NCBI GenBank assembly: GCA_045658425.1
Contig: JAZOVB010000053.1
Coordinates: 1-31,903 of the forward strand
Source: SIG450 sp045658425
Lineage (GTDB): Bacteria; Bacillota; Clostridia; UMGS1840; HGM11507
Length of the DNA: 31,903 nucleotides
Direction: 5' to 3'
Shown: one piece after another, positions 1 to 8,175 of the stretch
How positions within the stretch are numbered: position 1 is the stretch's first letter
Layout of the letters: each line of letters starts with the position of its first letter
Notes under the pieces: generated by a model
The model's input: only the letters and a program-made list of their open reading frames with translations
Database searches by the model: none
What the model was told of the DNA's origin: nothing
Position numbers and translations under genes: made by a program

Positions 1-1
1 G

Positions 2-514
2 CCTCAAACCGAATCAAGCGGAAGAATTCACACTTCAACTGTTACTGTTGCAGTTCTTCCCGAAGCAGAAGAGGTTGATGTTGATATCAATCCTGATGAT
101 ATTGAAACAGATACACTTCGTTCCTCGGGTGCAGGCGGTCAGCACGTTAACAAGACCGAGTCTGCTATCCGTCTTACCCATAAGCCCACAGGTATTGTGG
201 TTATGTGTCAGGACGAAAGGAGTCAGCATAAAAACCGTGACAAGGCTATGAAAATTCTTCTTTCAAGAATTTACGATATGAAAATGGCAGAGGCTCACGA
301 AAAGGTTGCATCCGAAAGAAAAAGTCAGGTTGGCACAGGTGACCGTAGTGAAAGAATAAGAACCTACAATTATCCCCAGGGCAGAGTTTCCGATCACAGA
401 ATTAAACTTACCATCAATCAGCTTGAAAACACATTGAACGGAAATCTTGACGATTTCATTGATGCTTTAATTACCGCTGACCAGGCAGAAAAATTACAAA
501 ACCAGGAAAACTAA
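2..514 (+). CDS. prfA: Peptide chain release factor 1 (RF1), 3' part
   Basis: This is the C-terminal 170 residues of a class I release factor; the start lies left of the window and the frame is open from base 2. The visible part contains the peptidyl-tRNA hydrolysis motif GAGGQHVNKTESAIR, whose GGQ enters the peptidyl transferase centre. It is followed by the RF-1 domain signature with RSERIRTYNYPQGRVSDHRI. RF1 reads UAA and UAG and releases the finished peptide. The codon-recognition (PxT) region is outside the window, so RF1 rather than RF2 is inferred from the RIRTYNYPQGRVSDHRIK region and from the neighbourhood: prfA next to sua5/ywlC is the usual Bacillota order. The stop is TAA, and the next gene starts four bases later, which suggests cotranscription. 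Confidence 0.93.
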   Translation, partial: PQTESSGRIHTSTVTVAVLPEAEEVDVDINPDDIETDTLRSSGAGGQHVNKTESAIRLTHKPTGIVVMCQDERSQHKNRDKAMKILLSRIYDMKMAEAHEKVASERKSQVGTGDRSERIRTYNYPQGRVSDHRIKLTINQLENTLNGNLDDFIDALITADQAEKLQNQEN

Positions 515-518
515 AAGG

Positions 519-1976
519 GTGATTGAAATTACTACTGAAATAATTAAAATAAACAGTAAAGAGGAATTCTCAAAACTGGATAAAGCAGCAGAAGCTATAA
601 AAGATGGTCAGGTTGTGGCAATTCCCACTGAAACGGTATACGGTCTTGGTGCAAATGCTTTTTGTGAAAATTCAGCAAAAAAAATATACGAGGTAAAAGG
701 ACGACCTTCAGACAATCCTCTTATAGTTCATATTGCCGATATAGAGGAAGCCGTGGAAATTTCCAAAGAGCTTCCCGAAAGTTTTTATAAACTTTCGGAT
801 GCATTCTGGCCCGGTCCTTTGACAATGATTGTAAAAAAAAGCGAGAAAATACCTTATACGGTTACAGCAGGGCTTGATACAGTTGGAATTCGTATGCCCG
901 ACAATCCTTACACAAGATATATAATAAAAAAGTCAGGATGCCCCATAGCCGCACCCAGCGCTAATATTTCGGGAACGGTAAGTGCAACTGATGCACAATA
1001 TGTATTTGATGATTTCAACGGAAAAATTCCTTACATAATTGACAGCGGAAATTCCAGAATAGGTCTTGAATCTACCGTAATAAATCTGACTCTTGACCCA
1101 CCGGTAATACTAAGACCGGGGAAAATAACATTAGAGGAAATAAGAGAATACATTCCCGATGCAGTTTACCATTCCTCTCTTATTGAAGAAGATGACGAAA
1201 TTGAAACCCCTGCATCACCCGGCATGAAATACAGACATTACAGTCCCTCCTGCCCTGTTATTCTTATAAAGGGCGGTTTAAGCACGGCTGAAAGGTATAT
1301 TCTTGAAAATGTAAAAGAAAACGAGGCAGTTTTGTATTTTAATGAGCAAAAGAATATTTCTCACATTACTCCAAAATACTGTCTTGGAAGTTTTAGTGAT
1401 TTAAATCAATGTGCCGAGCTTGTTTTTTCTTATTTAAGAGATGCGGATAAGGCAGGTTTCAAAAAAATATATATAACAGGTGTACCCGAAACGGGACTTG
1501 GTCTTTCCATTATGAACAGACTTAAAAAATCCTCGGGGGGAAATATTGTCACTCTTAAGGATATTGTCTTTGTGTGCACGGGGAACACCTGCAGAAGCCC
1601 TATGGCGGAATTTATCTTAAAAAGTTATAATATAGAAAATTTATATGTTAAGTCAAGAGGGCTTGATGTATGCTGTATGTCAGGTATGGCCTTTAATTCC
1701 ATAAAAGCTCTTAAGGACAATGACATTCCTTTTGATGAATTTCATTCAACCCAGCTTACCTATGGAGATGTTGCCGATGCAGATTTTGTATATACAATGA
1801 CAAATTCTCATAAAGATATTATCATAAGAGCTTTTCCCGAGTTTAAAAACAAAGTTATGACTTTAAAAGAGGATGGGGATATTGCCGATCCTTATATGCA
1901 CTCATGGGATATTTATCAGGCAACCTTTGATGAAATAAGAATTGCCATTGAAAAGAGGTTTAAAGATGAACTTTAA
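519..1976 (+). CDS. Fused L-threonylcarbamoyladenylate synthase (TsaC/Sua5) and YwlE-type low-molecular-weight phosphatase
   Basis: This 485-residue protein joins two enzymes. Residues about 10-205 are the YrdC/TsaC domain (AIPTETVYGLGANAF, KGRPSDNPLIVHI, APSANISG), which makes threonylcarbamoyl-AMP from threonine, bicarbonate and ATP for tRNA t6A. The linker SPGMKYRHYSP and residues about 235-345 are the Sua5 C-terminal domain. Residues 348-485 are a complete low-molecular-weight phosphatase with the P-loop CTGNTCRS (nucleophile Cys353, Arg359) and the general acid Asp457 in ADPY. The Thr in the P-loop (Thr357) is the residue associated in B. subtilis YwlE with phospho-arginine specificity, so an arginine phosphatase is more likely than a tyrosine phosphatase; this is inference. 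No start codon or frame break lies at the joint. The start is GTG at 519, about 12 bases after AGGA. In B. subtilis the two activities are separate neighbouring genes (ywlC, ywlE). Confidence 0.9.
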   Translation: MIEITTEIIKINSKEEFSKLDKAAEAIKDGQVVAIPTETVYGLGANAFCENSAKKIYEVKGRPSDNPLIVHIADIEEAVEISKELPESFYKLSDAFWPGPLTMIVKKSEKIPYTVTAGLDTVGIRMPDNPYTRYIIKKSGCPIAAPSANISGTVSATDAQYVFDDFNGKIPYIIDSGNSRIGLESTVINLTLDPPVILRPGKITLEEIREYIPDAVYHSSLIEEDDEIETPASPGMKYRHYSPSCPVILIKGGLSTAERYILENVKENEAVLYFNEQKNISHITPKYCLGSFSDLNQCAELVFSYLRDADKAGFKKIYITGVPETGLGLSIMNRLKKSSGGNIVTLKDIVFVCTGNTCRSPMAEFILKSYNIENLYVKSRGLDVCCMSGMAFNSIKALKDNDIPFDEFHSTQLTYGDVADADFVYTMTNSHKDIIIRAFPEFKNKVMTLKEDGDIADPYMHSWDIYQATFDEIRIAIEKRFKDEL

Positions 1977-2403
1977 AATTTCACCTTTGAGCTTTGATAA
2001 CTTAGACGGAGTTTATGAGGTAGAGCTTTCTTCCTTTTCATCTCCCTGGTCAAAGCAGGCTTTTATTGATGAAATCAATAATCCCCTTGCCAGATATTTT
2101 GTTTTAGAAAATGAAAATGAGATTATAGGCTACGGAGGACTCTGGCATATTGTTGATGAGGGGCATATTACCAATATTGCAATCAAAAAGGAATTTCGCG
2201 GACAAGGCTTATCCAAGCTTATACTTAAAAGTCTTATTGAATATTACAAAGAAAATTCACTTTCCTTTTTAACCTTAGAGGTCAGAGAATCCAACAAGAT
2301 TGCAAGAAATCTATATGAAAGTTTTGGCTTTAATATAATCGGAGAGAGAAAAAAATACTACGAAAATAATGAAACTGCTGTTTTATACAGCCTGGAAGGA
2401 TAA
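1966..2403 (+). CDS. rimI: Ribosomal-protein-alanine N-acetyltransferase RimI (GNAT family)
   Basis: This 145-residue GNAT acetyltransferase has the acetyl-CoA binding signature EFRGQGLSKLIL (the R-x-x-G-x-G/A pattern) and the C-terminal LYESFGFNIIGERKKYY block typical of RimI. RimI acetylates the N-terminal alanine of ribosomal protein S18. A start at 1942 is possible in frame, but ATG at 1966 is chosen because AGAGG stands 7 bases upstream and the protein then begins MNFKISPLSF like other family members. It overlaps the end of the preceding gene by 11 bases, so translation is probably coupled. In Bacillota rimI sits in the tsaE-tsaB-rimI-tsaD group; here only tsaD follows, and tsaB and tsaE are not in the window. 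Confidence 0.88.
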   Translation: MNFKISPLSFDNLDGVYEVELSSFSSPWSKQAFIDEINNPLARYFVLENENEIIGYGGLWHIVDEGHITNIAIKKEFRGQGLSKLILKSLIEYYKENSLSFLTLEVRESNKIARNLYESFGFNIIGERKKYYENNETAVLYSLEG

Positions 2404-2406
2404 AAT

Positions 2407-3498
2407 ATGAGTAAGCTTATTATGGGAATTGAATCCTCCTGTGATGAAACCGCCTGTGCAATAGTTAAAGACGGGCGTGAGGTTTTATCCAATATAATTT
2501 ATTCTCAGATTGATGTTCACAAAGAATATGGCGGTGTTGTGCCTGAACTTGCATCCCGTCTTCATATTGAAAAAATTTCTTATGTTGTTGATATGGCTCT
2601 TAAAAAAGCAGAGGTTACCTTTGATGATATTGACGCCATCAGCGTTACTTACGGGCCCGGACTTGTAGGAGCTCTTTTATGCGGTGTATCTTACGCAAAA
2701 AGTCTTTCTTATGCTCTTAACAAGCCTCTTGTTAAGGTACACCATATCAAAGGACATATTGCGGGAAATTATCTTACCTATCCCGAGCTTGAGCCTCCCT
2801 TTTTATGCCTTGTGGTATCGGGAGGGCACAGTCACATTATTGAGGTAAAGGACTACAATCAGTACAATATCCTCGCAAAAACCAGAGATGATGCTGCCGG
2901 TGAAGCTTTTGACAAAATCGGAAGAGTACTTGATATTCCCTACCCCGGCGGTGCAACTATTGATAAAATAAGCTATCTGGGCGACAAGACTGCTATTGAA
3001 TTTCCAAAGGTTACCTTTGACGGTTCTTGTGATTTTTCTTTCAGCGGTGTCAAAACTTCCGTTATAAATTACATACACAGAATTTCGCAGGGAAATCCCG
3101 AATTTACCCTTAAGGGATATGAAGATGTAATACTTAGTGAAATACTAAACGGAAACGGGGTAAAACAATATAAAAAAGATATTACAAAGGCAGATATTTT
3201 AGCATCCTTTACCGAGGCTGTTACATCTATTCTTTGCGATAACACCTTAAAACTCGCCAAAGAAAAAGGGTATAAAGAAATTGTACTTGCCGGTGGCGTT
3301 GCCTGTAATACGCACTTAAGAAATAAATTTGATACAGAATGTGCAAAACTTGGTATCACAGTAAAATATCCTAAGCCTGTCTATTGCACCGATAATGCAG
3401 CTATGATTGCTTCTATGGGATATTATTTATATAAAGAGAACTGCTTTGCAGACCTTAATCTTAACGCAGTTCCTTACATTGATATTGAAAACAGTTGA
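2407..3498 (+). CDS. tsaD: tRNA N6-adenosine threonylcarbamoyltransferase TsaD
   Basis: TsaD transfers the threonylcarbamoyl group to A37 of tRNAs that read ANN codons, working with TsaB and TsaE. The 363-residue protein shows the ASKHA-fold start GIESSCDETACAIV, YGPGLVGALLCGV, the metal-binding HHIKGH motif (His113, His117), VSGGHSHI, DAAGEAFDKIGRVL and LAGGVACNTHLR. Asp in YCTDNAAMIA supplies the last metal ligand. It starts 3 bases after the rimI stop with GGAAGGA just upstream. Its substrate is the product of the TsaC domain encoded two genes upstream, so two steps of t6A synthesis lie in one operon. The stop codon lies inside the -35 box of the next promoter. Confidence 0.97.
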   Translation: MSKLIMGIESSCDETACAIVKDGREVLSNIIYSQIDVHKEYGGVVPELASRLHIEKISYVVDMALKKAEVTFDDIDAISVTYGPGLVGALLCGVSYAKSLSYALNKPLVKVHHIKGHIAGNYLTYPELEPPFLCLVVSGGHSHIIEVKDYNQYNILAKTRDDAAGEAFDKIGRVLDIPYPGGATIDKISYLGDKTAIEFPKVTFDGSCDFSFSGVKTSVINYIHRISQGNPEFTLKGYEDVILSEILNGNGVKQYKKDITKADILASFTEAVTSILCDNTLKLAKEKGYKEIVLAGGVACNTHLRNKFDTECAKLGITVKYPKPVYCTDNAAMIASMGYYLYKENCFADLNLNAVPYIDIENS

Positions 3499-3523
3499 AA
3501 AAAATACAAATATACTATATAAT
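3495..3523 (+). promoter_or_regulatory. Sigma-A promoter for the dehydrogenase-rex unit
   Basis: TTGAAA at 3495-3500, a 17-base spacer and TATAAT at 3518-3523 form a near-consensus promoter 34 bases before the dehydrogenase start. The -35 box overlaps the tsaD stop codon. No Rex-like inverted repeat of the TTGT...ACAA kind was found around it. Confidence 0.75.
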
Positions 3524-3556
3524 TTAAAAATGATATATTAAAAAGGGGTTACATAT

Positions 3557-4717
3557 ATGAACGACATTATAAATAATGCCTGTGAGCATTTCAAAAAAGT
3601 ACTTGAAGACCAGTTAAAGAGAGTTGAAATAATTAATTCAAGCAAGGATTTTGTTGACTTTGACAAGCTTGATACTATTGTTATCGGTATATGCGGCGGT
3701 GACGGAATCGGTCCTCGTATAACAGGAGAAGCACAGCGAGTTCTTGAATTTTTACTAAAAGATGAGGTTAAATCAGGAAAGGTAAGATTTAATATTATTG
3801 ATGATTTGACTATTGAGAAAAGAGCAGAGCTTAATGTGGCTATTCCGCCATCAGCACTTTCCGAGCTTAAAAAGTGTCACGTTATATTAAAGGGTCCTAC
3901 AACTACTCCGAGAGCGGGAGACCCATGGCCGAATGTTGAAAGCGCCAATGTAGCTATGAGAAAAGAGCTTGACCTTTTTGCTAATGTAAGACCGGTTAAG
4001 GTTAAAGAACAAGGTATTGACTGGACCTTTTTCCGCGAAAACACTGAAGGCTCTTATGCAGTAGGTTCAAAGGGTATTCATGTCAATGATGATTTAGCTA
4101 TTGACTTTTGTGTTACCACAACCGAGGGAACAGAGCGTCTTGCAAGAGCGGCTTTTGAATATGCTAAAAAGAATGGCAAAAAGAGAGTAACAATTGTTAC
4201 CAAGGCTAATGTTATCAAAACCACAGACGGTAAATTCTTAAAGCTATGCTATGAGATGGCCAAGGAATATCCTGACATTCAGGTAGATGACTGGTATATT
4301 GATATTATGACTGCAAAGCTTGTGGATGAAAAGAGAAGAAATCAGTTTGAGGTTGTTATTCTTCCCAATCTTTACGGTGATATTATTACTGATGAGGCCG
4401 CAGAGTTCCAGGGCGGTGTAGGAACTGCGGGAAGTGCTAATTTAGGTAAGAAATATTCAATGTTTGAAGCTATTCACGGTTCAGCACCAAGAATGGTATC
4501 AGAGGGCAGAGATATTTATGCCGACCCTTGCAGTATGTTAAGAGCAACCGTTATGCTTTTAGAACATATAGGCTATACCCATAAGGCTAAGAAGCTTGAA
4601 GATGCCTTGAATATTTGTATGTTTGATGAAAAGAAGCTTCAGATTACCGGAAGAGATACCGGTGCTACCTGCAGTGAATTTGCAGATTATGTTATGGAAA
4701 CTATTTCAAATATATAA
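3557..4717 (+). CDS. Isocitrate/isopropylmalate dehydrogenase family protein, probably isocitrate dehydrogenase
   Basis: This 386-residue decarboxylating dehydrogenase has GGDGIGPRIT at residues 47-56 and the substrate loop ESANVAMRKELDLFANVRP (Ser129, Asn131, Arg135, Arg145). It also has RENTEG with Arg160, the TKAN lysine (Lys216), and the metal aspartates Asp249, Asp275 and Asp279. Ser and Asn in SxNxxxR are the isocitrate pattern; isopropylmalate enzymes have leucine-rich residues there. The likely reaction is isocitrate to 2-oxoglutarate plus CO2. The coenzyme is unclear: the position that is Lys-Tyr in E. coli NADP enzymes and Asp-Ile in NAD enzymes reads Arg-Met (residues 312-313). It is probably cotranscribed with rex 46 bases downstream. 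No other citric acid cycle gene is in the window. The ribosome binding site is AAAGGGG. Confidence 0.85.
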   Translation: MNDIINNACEHFKKVLEDQLKRVEIINSSKDFVDFDKLDTIVIGICGGDGIGPRITGEAQRVLEFLLKDEVKSGKVRFNIIDDLTIEKRAELNVAIPPSALSELKKCHVILKGPTTTPRAGDPWPNVESANVAMRKELDLFANVRPVKVKEQGIDWTFFRENTEGSYAVGSKGIHVNDDLAIDFCVTTTEGTERLARAAFEYAKKNGKKRVTIVTKANVIKTTDGKFLKLCYEMAKEYPDIQVDDWYIDIMTAKLVDEKRRNQFEVVILPNLYGDIITDEAAEFQGGVGTAGSANLGKKYSMFEAIHGSAPRMVSEGRDIYADPCSMLRATVMLLEHIGYTHKAKKLEDALNICMFDEKKLQITGRDTGATCSEFADYVMETISNI

Positions 4718-4720
4718 AAA

Positions 4721-4745
4721 AACACCTGTGGCATTTTAAGGTGTT
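4721..4745 (+). other. Short intercistronic hairpin before rex
   Basis: AACACCT (4721-4727) can pair with AGGTGTT (4739-4745) around an 11-base loop. There is no T-run after it, so it is more likely an RNA processing or stability hairpin than a terminator; it may have no function. Confidence 0.3.
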
Positions 4746-4763
4746 GAAAGGATTTATAATTTT

Positions 4764-5396
4764 ATGAAAAATGAGAAAAAGATTTCAGAGGCAGTTATAA
4801 AAAGACTTCCCCGTTATTACAGATACTTAGGCGACCTTCTTTCAGAGGGAGTAGAGAGAATTTCTTCTAAGGATTTAAGTGAAATGATGGGAACCACTGC
4901 TTCCCAGATTAGACAGGACCTTAACTGTTTTGGTGGATTCGGACAACAAGGATACGGATATAATGTTCCCGTACTTTACGATGAAATAGGTGATATCTTA
5001 GGTACAGATAAGGAAAACTCAGTTATTATACTTGGTGCAGGTAATTTGGGGAAGGCTATTGCCAACTACACCAATTTTAAAAAAAGAGGATTTACAATTA
5101 AAGCAATATTTGATAAGGATGAAAACGTTATCGGCTCAAAGATAAATTCTGTCGAGGTGCTTGATATTGAAAAATTATCCGATTTCCTTAAGGAAACTCC
5201 GGTGGATATTGTTGTACTTTGCATTCCTGCCGCAGGAATAAAGAGTGTTATTGACATTGTGGTTAATTCCGATATTAAGGGAATATGGAATTTCTCTTAC
5301 TTAGATTTAAAAGTTCCAAAACATATTGCAATGGTAAATGTTCATTTATCTGACAGTCTTATGACATTATCGTATAAAATTAATAAAAACAAATAA
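4764..5396 (+). CDS. rex: Redox-sensing transcriptional repressor Rex
   Basis: Rex senses the NADH/NAD ratio and represses fermentation and respiration genes when NADH is low. The 210-residue protein has the N-terminal winged helix (RLPRYYRYLGDLLSEG, TTASQIRQDLNCFGGFGQQG), with the QIRQDL recognition helix. A Rossmann NAD domain follows, with GAGNLG at residues 91-96, and then the C-terminal domain-swap helix. It follows the dehydrogenase gene by 46 bases that hold a short hairpin without a T-run. AAGGA lies 11 bases before ATG, and a strong terminator follows. Pairing Rex with a dehydrogenase that makes reduced nicotinamide coenzyme fits a redox role, but direct regulation is not shown by the sequence. 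Confidence 0.96.
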   Translation: MKNEKKISEAVIKRLPRYYRYLGDLLSEGVERISSKDLSEMMGTTASQIRQDLNCFGGFGQQGYGYNVPVLYDEIGDILGTDKENSVIILGAGNLGKAIANYTNFKKRGFTIKAIFDKDENVIGSKINSVEVLDIEKLSDFLKETPVDIVVLCIPAAGIKSVIDIVVNSDIKGIWNFSYLDLKVPKHIAMVNVHLSDSLMTLSYKINKNK

Positions 5397-5406
5397 TAAT
5401 AAGAAC

Positions 5407-5437
5407 AAAAACCTCTGGTCAGCCATCAGAGGTTTTT
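5407..5437. terminator. Intrinsic terminator after rex
   Basis: Perfect 11-bp stem (AAAAACCTCTG at 5407-5417 with CAGAGGTTTTT at 5427-5437) and a 9-base loop. The arm ends in a T-run, so it ends the dehydrogenase-rex transcript. YitT starts only 21 bases later with no clear promoter between, so partial read-through is possible. Confidence 0.85.
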
Positions 5438-5457
5438 AATATATAGAGGATGATTTT

Positions 5458-6321
5458 ATGAAAAATAAAGTATCGGAATATATAGAAATTATAATTGGAA
5501 GCATACTGTTTTGTATTTCGGTTATATGGTTTGCAGACCCTATGGGTCTTGTTATAGGAGGAATTTCCGGTCTTTCCATTATAGTAAAGGAATTTACCGC
5601 TATCCCCCTGTTTATTACTAACCTTATTTTAAATATCCCATTATTTTTAATTTCAGTTACACAAAGAGGCTTTAAGTTTATTTTTAAATCCCTTTTATCA
5701 GTTCTTCTGACTACACTTTTGCTTGAGGTTTTAACCTTTGTTAAAAACCCATTGAATGTATCCGATGACATTCTGCTCACCGCACTTATGACAGGTGCAT
5801 TTTCAGGGGCAGGACTGGGACTTATTTTCCGTTCGGGAGCAACCTCAGGGGGAACGGATATGTTGGCTTCTATATTTAAGTATATAAAACCTCACTTTGA
5901 TATTTCCCGTCTGCTTCTTATCATTGACGGGATTATAATAATTTTGGGTATGACCGTTTTCGGAGTTACAAAAGGATTATACGCAATAATTGCAGTTATA
6001 GTCTCAACAATGATTATAAATATTATTCTTGATGGTGTTCATTTTGCAAGAGGGGTTTTTATCATATCTGAAAAATATGAGGAAATATCAAAGGCAATAT
6101 TCGATATACTTGAAAGAGGAAATACAGGAATTGATGCAAAGGGTATGTACACCGGTAAAGACAAAAAAATGCTCTTTGTAGTAGTTAACCCCAAAGAAAC
6201 GGTATCTTTGCAGAATATAGTAAAAAGAATTGATTCACAGGCATTTATGGTCATATATGATGTACGGCAAACATTGGGTGAAGGATTTTTTGATTTTAAA
6301 GAGCTGGAAAATAAGCTCTGA
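5458..6321 (+). CDS. YitT family membrane protein (DUF161 plus DUF2179)
   Basis: This 287-residue protein has about five hydrophobic segments in residues 10-200, including the family motif LGLIFRSGATSGGTDMLA and an N-terminal WFADPMGLVIGGISGLS. A soluble C-terminal DUF2179 domain follows (residues about 215-280, with RGNTGIDAKGMYTGKDKKML and VVNPKE). The family is widespread in Bacillota and its function is not established. It sits in the cytoplasmic membrane with the DUF2179 domain probably inside. AGAGGA lies 7 bases before ATG. The gene is between two strong terminators and is either read through from rex or has an unseen promoter. Confidence 0.92.
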   Translation: MKNKVSEYIEIIIGSILFCISVIWFADPMGLVIGGISGLSIIVKEFTAIPLFITNLILNIPLFLISVTQRGFKFIFKSLLSVLLTTLLLEVLTFVKNPLNVSDDILLTALMTGAFSGAGLGLIFRSGATSGGTDMLASIFKYIKPHFDISRLLLIIDGIIIILGMTVFGVTKGLYAIIAVIVSTMIINIILDGVHFARGVFIISEKYEEISKAIFDILERGNTGIDAKGMYTGKDKKMLFVVVNPKETVSLQNIVKRIDSQAFMVIYDVRQTLGEGFFDFKELENKL

Positions 6322-6330
6322 TATAAAATT

Positions 6331-6369
6331 CGGGATGTCCTGCTTCAAGCGAGACATCCCGATATTTTT
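6331..6369. terminator. Convergent terminator between yitT and thrS
   Basis: CGGGATGTC (6331-6339) pairs with GACATCCCG (6353-6361), and the loop holds a further GCTT/AAGC pairing. ATATTTTTA follows on the plus strand and a weaker T-rich tract on the minus strand. It lies between the stop of the YitT gene and the end of thrS, so it probably serves both strands. Confidence 0.8.
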
Positions 6370-8113
6370 ATATTCTTTTTTCTGCAATTTCAAACAGTAT
6401 ATCCTTTAAGAATTCAGATGCGGAAACTGCACCCTTATCCCCTTCTTTTCTGGAACGAACGGCAACCTTGCCCTCTTCCATTTCCTTATCACCTACAACG
6501 AGCATATAAGGAACCTTTTCAAGCTGTGCAGCTCTTATCTTAAAGCCGATTTTTTCGTTACGGGTATCAACCTCAACACGAATACCATGCTTTTTGAAAG
6601 TCTGAGCAACCTCGTTTGCATACTCCTGATGAGCATCTGCAATAGGAAGAATCTTAACCTGAGTAGGTGCAAGCCAAGTTGGAAATGCTCCTGCATATTT
6701 TTCGATTAACAGTGCAAGAGTTCTTTCATAACATCCGATAGATGTTCTGTGAATAATATAAGGATTTTTCTTTGTACCGTCACTATCCACATACTCCATA
6801 CCGAATTTTTCAGCAAGAAGCTGGTCAATCTGAATAGTAATCAGTGTATCTTCCTTACCATGAACATTCTTAATCTGGATATCAAGCTTAGGACCATAAA
6901 ATGCCGCTTCTCCGATACCAACCTTATAAGGAATTTCCAGGTGATTAAGAATTTTTTCCATTATTCCCTGAGCTTCATCCCATTGTTCCACAGTACCGAT
7001 ATATTTATCTTTATTTTCAGGATCCCACTGAGAAAATCTATAAGAAACATCTTCATATAAACCTAAAGTTTTAAGCATATAAATAGCAAGTTCCAGACAA
7101 CCTTTAAATTCTTCTTCAAGCTGGTCGGGAGTACACATTAAATGTCCCTCAGAAATAGTAAACTGACGCACTCTTATAAGGCCGTGCATTTCCCCTGATG
7201 CTTCGTTTCTGAAAAGAGTTGAGGTTTCGTTATATCTTAACGGTAAATCTCTGTAAGAACGCTGTTTATTAAGATAAGCCTGATACTGAAACGGACAGGT
7301 CATAGGACGAAGTGCAAACACCTCTTTATCCTCAGGATCACCCATTATGAACATACCATCCTGATAGTGATCCCAATGTCCTGAAAGCTTATATAAATCA
7401 CTCTTTGCCATATATGGTGTTTTGGTAAGAAGCCAACCTCTTTCAGCCTCCGTATCTTCAACAAATCTCTGAAGAGTCTGAATAATCTTCGCACCCTTGG
7501 GAAGAAGAATGGGAAGCCCCTGACCTATAAGCTCGGAGGTAGTAAACAGTTCTAACTCTCTTCCTAATTTATTATGGTCTCTTTTCTTTGCTTCTTCAAG
7601 CTGTGTAAGATGAGCCGCAAGTTCATCTTTAGTAGCAAAGGCTGTACCGTAAATTCTCTGAAGCATCTTATTTTTTTCACTGCCTCTCCAGTAAGCACCG
7701 GTTGCAGTAAGAAGCTTATAGGCTTTAACCTTACTGGTATAGGCAACATGAGGACCTGCACAAAGGTCGGTAAACTCACCCTGCTTATAGAAAGAAATTA
7801 CAGCATCCTCAGGTAAATCATTAATAAGCTCTATTTTATAAGGCTCATCCTTCATTAGCTCCAAAGCTTCATCTCTTGGAAGCTCAAAACGCTCAATTTT
7901 TAAGTTTTCCTTAACTATTTTTTTCATTTCAGCTTCAATTTTTTCTAAGATTTCAGGGGTAAAAGCTACCTCACTGTCAAAATCATAATAAAAGCCGTTA
8001 TCAACAGCAGGTCCTATCGCAAGTTTAACAGACGGAAAAAGTCTTTTAACCGCCTGAGCAAGAACATGGGATGCGCTGTGTCTTAAAATCTGAAGTTCAT
8101 TCATTTCATTCAT
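6368..8113 (-). CDS. thrS: Threonyl-tRNA synthetase, short form without TGS domain
   Basis: This class II synthetase charges tRNA-Thr. Of its 581 residues, about 8-180 are the editing domain, with His12 and His16 in HSASH and Cys118/His122 in DLCAGPH. The catalytic core spans about 190-480, with zinc ligands Cys273 (RPMTCPFQ), His324 and the His of IHRTSIG, and motif 2 LFRNEASGEMHGLIRVRQF. The rest, from PTWLAPTQVKILPI, is the anticodon domain. Usual bacterial ThrS is about 640 residues and starts with a TGS domain of about 60 residues; here the protein begins directly at the editing domain. No in-frame extension is plausible, because the T-box terminator and ribosome binding site (GAGGAG, 9 bases from ATG) sit immediately upstream. 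Expression is controlled by the T-box leader. Confidence 0.96.
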   Translation of the reverse strand: MNEMNELQILRHSASHVLAQAVKRLFPSVKLAIGPAVDNGFYYDFDSEVAFTPEILEKIEAEMKKIVKENLKIERFELPRDEALELMKDEPYKIELINDLPEDAVISFYKQGEFTDLCAGPHVAYTSKVKAYKLLTATGAYWRGSEKNKMLQRIYGTAFATKDELAAHLTQLEEAKKRDHNKLGRELELFTTSELIGQGLPILLPKGAKIIQTLQRFVEDTEAERGWLLTKTPYMAKSDLYKLSGHWDHYQDGMFIMGDPEDKEVFALRPMTCPFQYQAYLNKQRSYRDLPLRYNETSTLFRNEASGEMHGLIRVRQFTISEGHLMCTPDQLEEEFKGCLELAIYMLKTLGLYEDVSYRFSQWDPENKDKYIGTVEQWDEAQGIMEKILNHLEIPYKVGIGEAAFYGPKLDIQIKNVHGKEDTLITIQIDQLLAEKFGMEYVDSDGTKKNPYIIHRTSIGCYERTLALLIEKYAGAFPTWLAPTQVKILPIADAHQEYANEVAQTFKKHGIRVEVDTRNEKIGFKIRAAQLEKVPYMLVVGDKEMEEGKVAVRSRKEGDKGAVSASEFLKDILFEIAEKRI

Positions 8114-8134
8114 TGTAATTTTCTCCTCTTTTAT

Positions 8135-8175
8135 AAAAAATATCCCTGAAAAGCCTGTTACAGCTTTTCAGGGAT
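8135..8175 (-). terminator. Regulated T-box terminator hairpin
   Basis: On the minus strand ATCCCTGAAAAGC (8175-8163) pairs perfectly with GCTTTTCAGGGAT (8154-8142) around an 8-base loop. ATTTTTT follows, 22 bases before the thrS ATG. It is mutually exclusive with the antiterminator that contains the T-box sequence. Confidence 0.92.

Noticed and set aside
1942..1965. RimI start at 1942
   Set aside because: The extra residues lie deep in the upstream gene, and the ribosome binding site AGAGG matches the ATG at 1966.
3495..3556. Rex operator in front of the dehydrogenase-rex unit
   Set aside because: No TTGT-N-ACAA type inverted repeat was found; only AT-rich promoter sequence is present.
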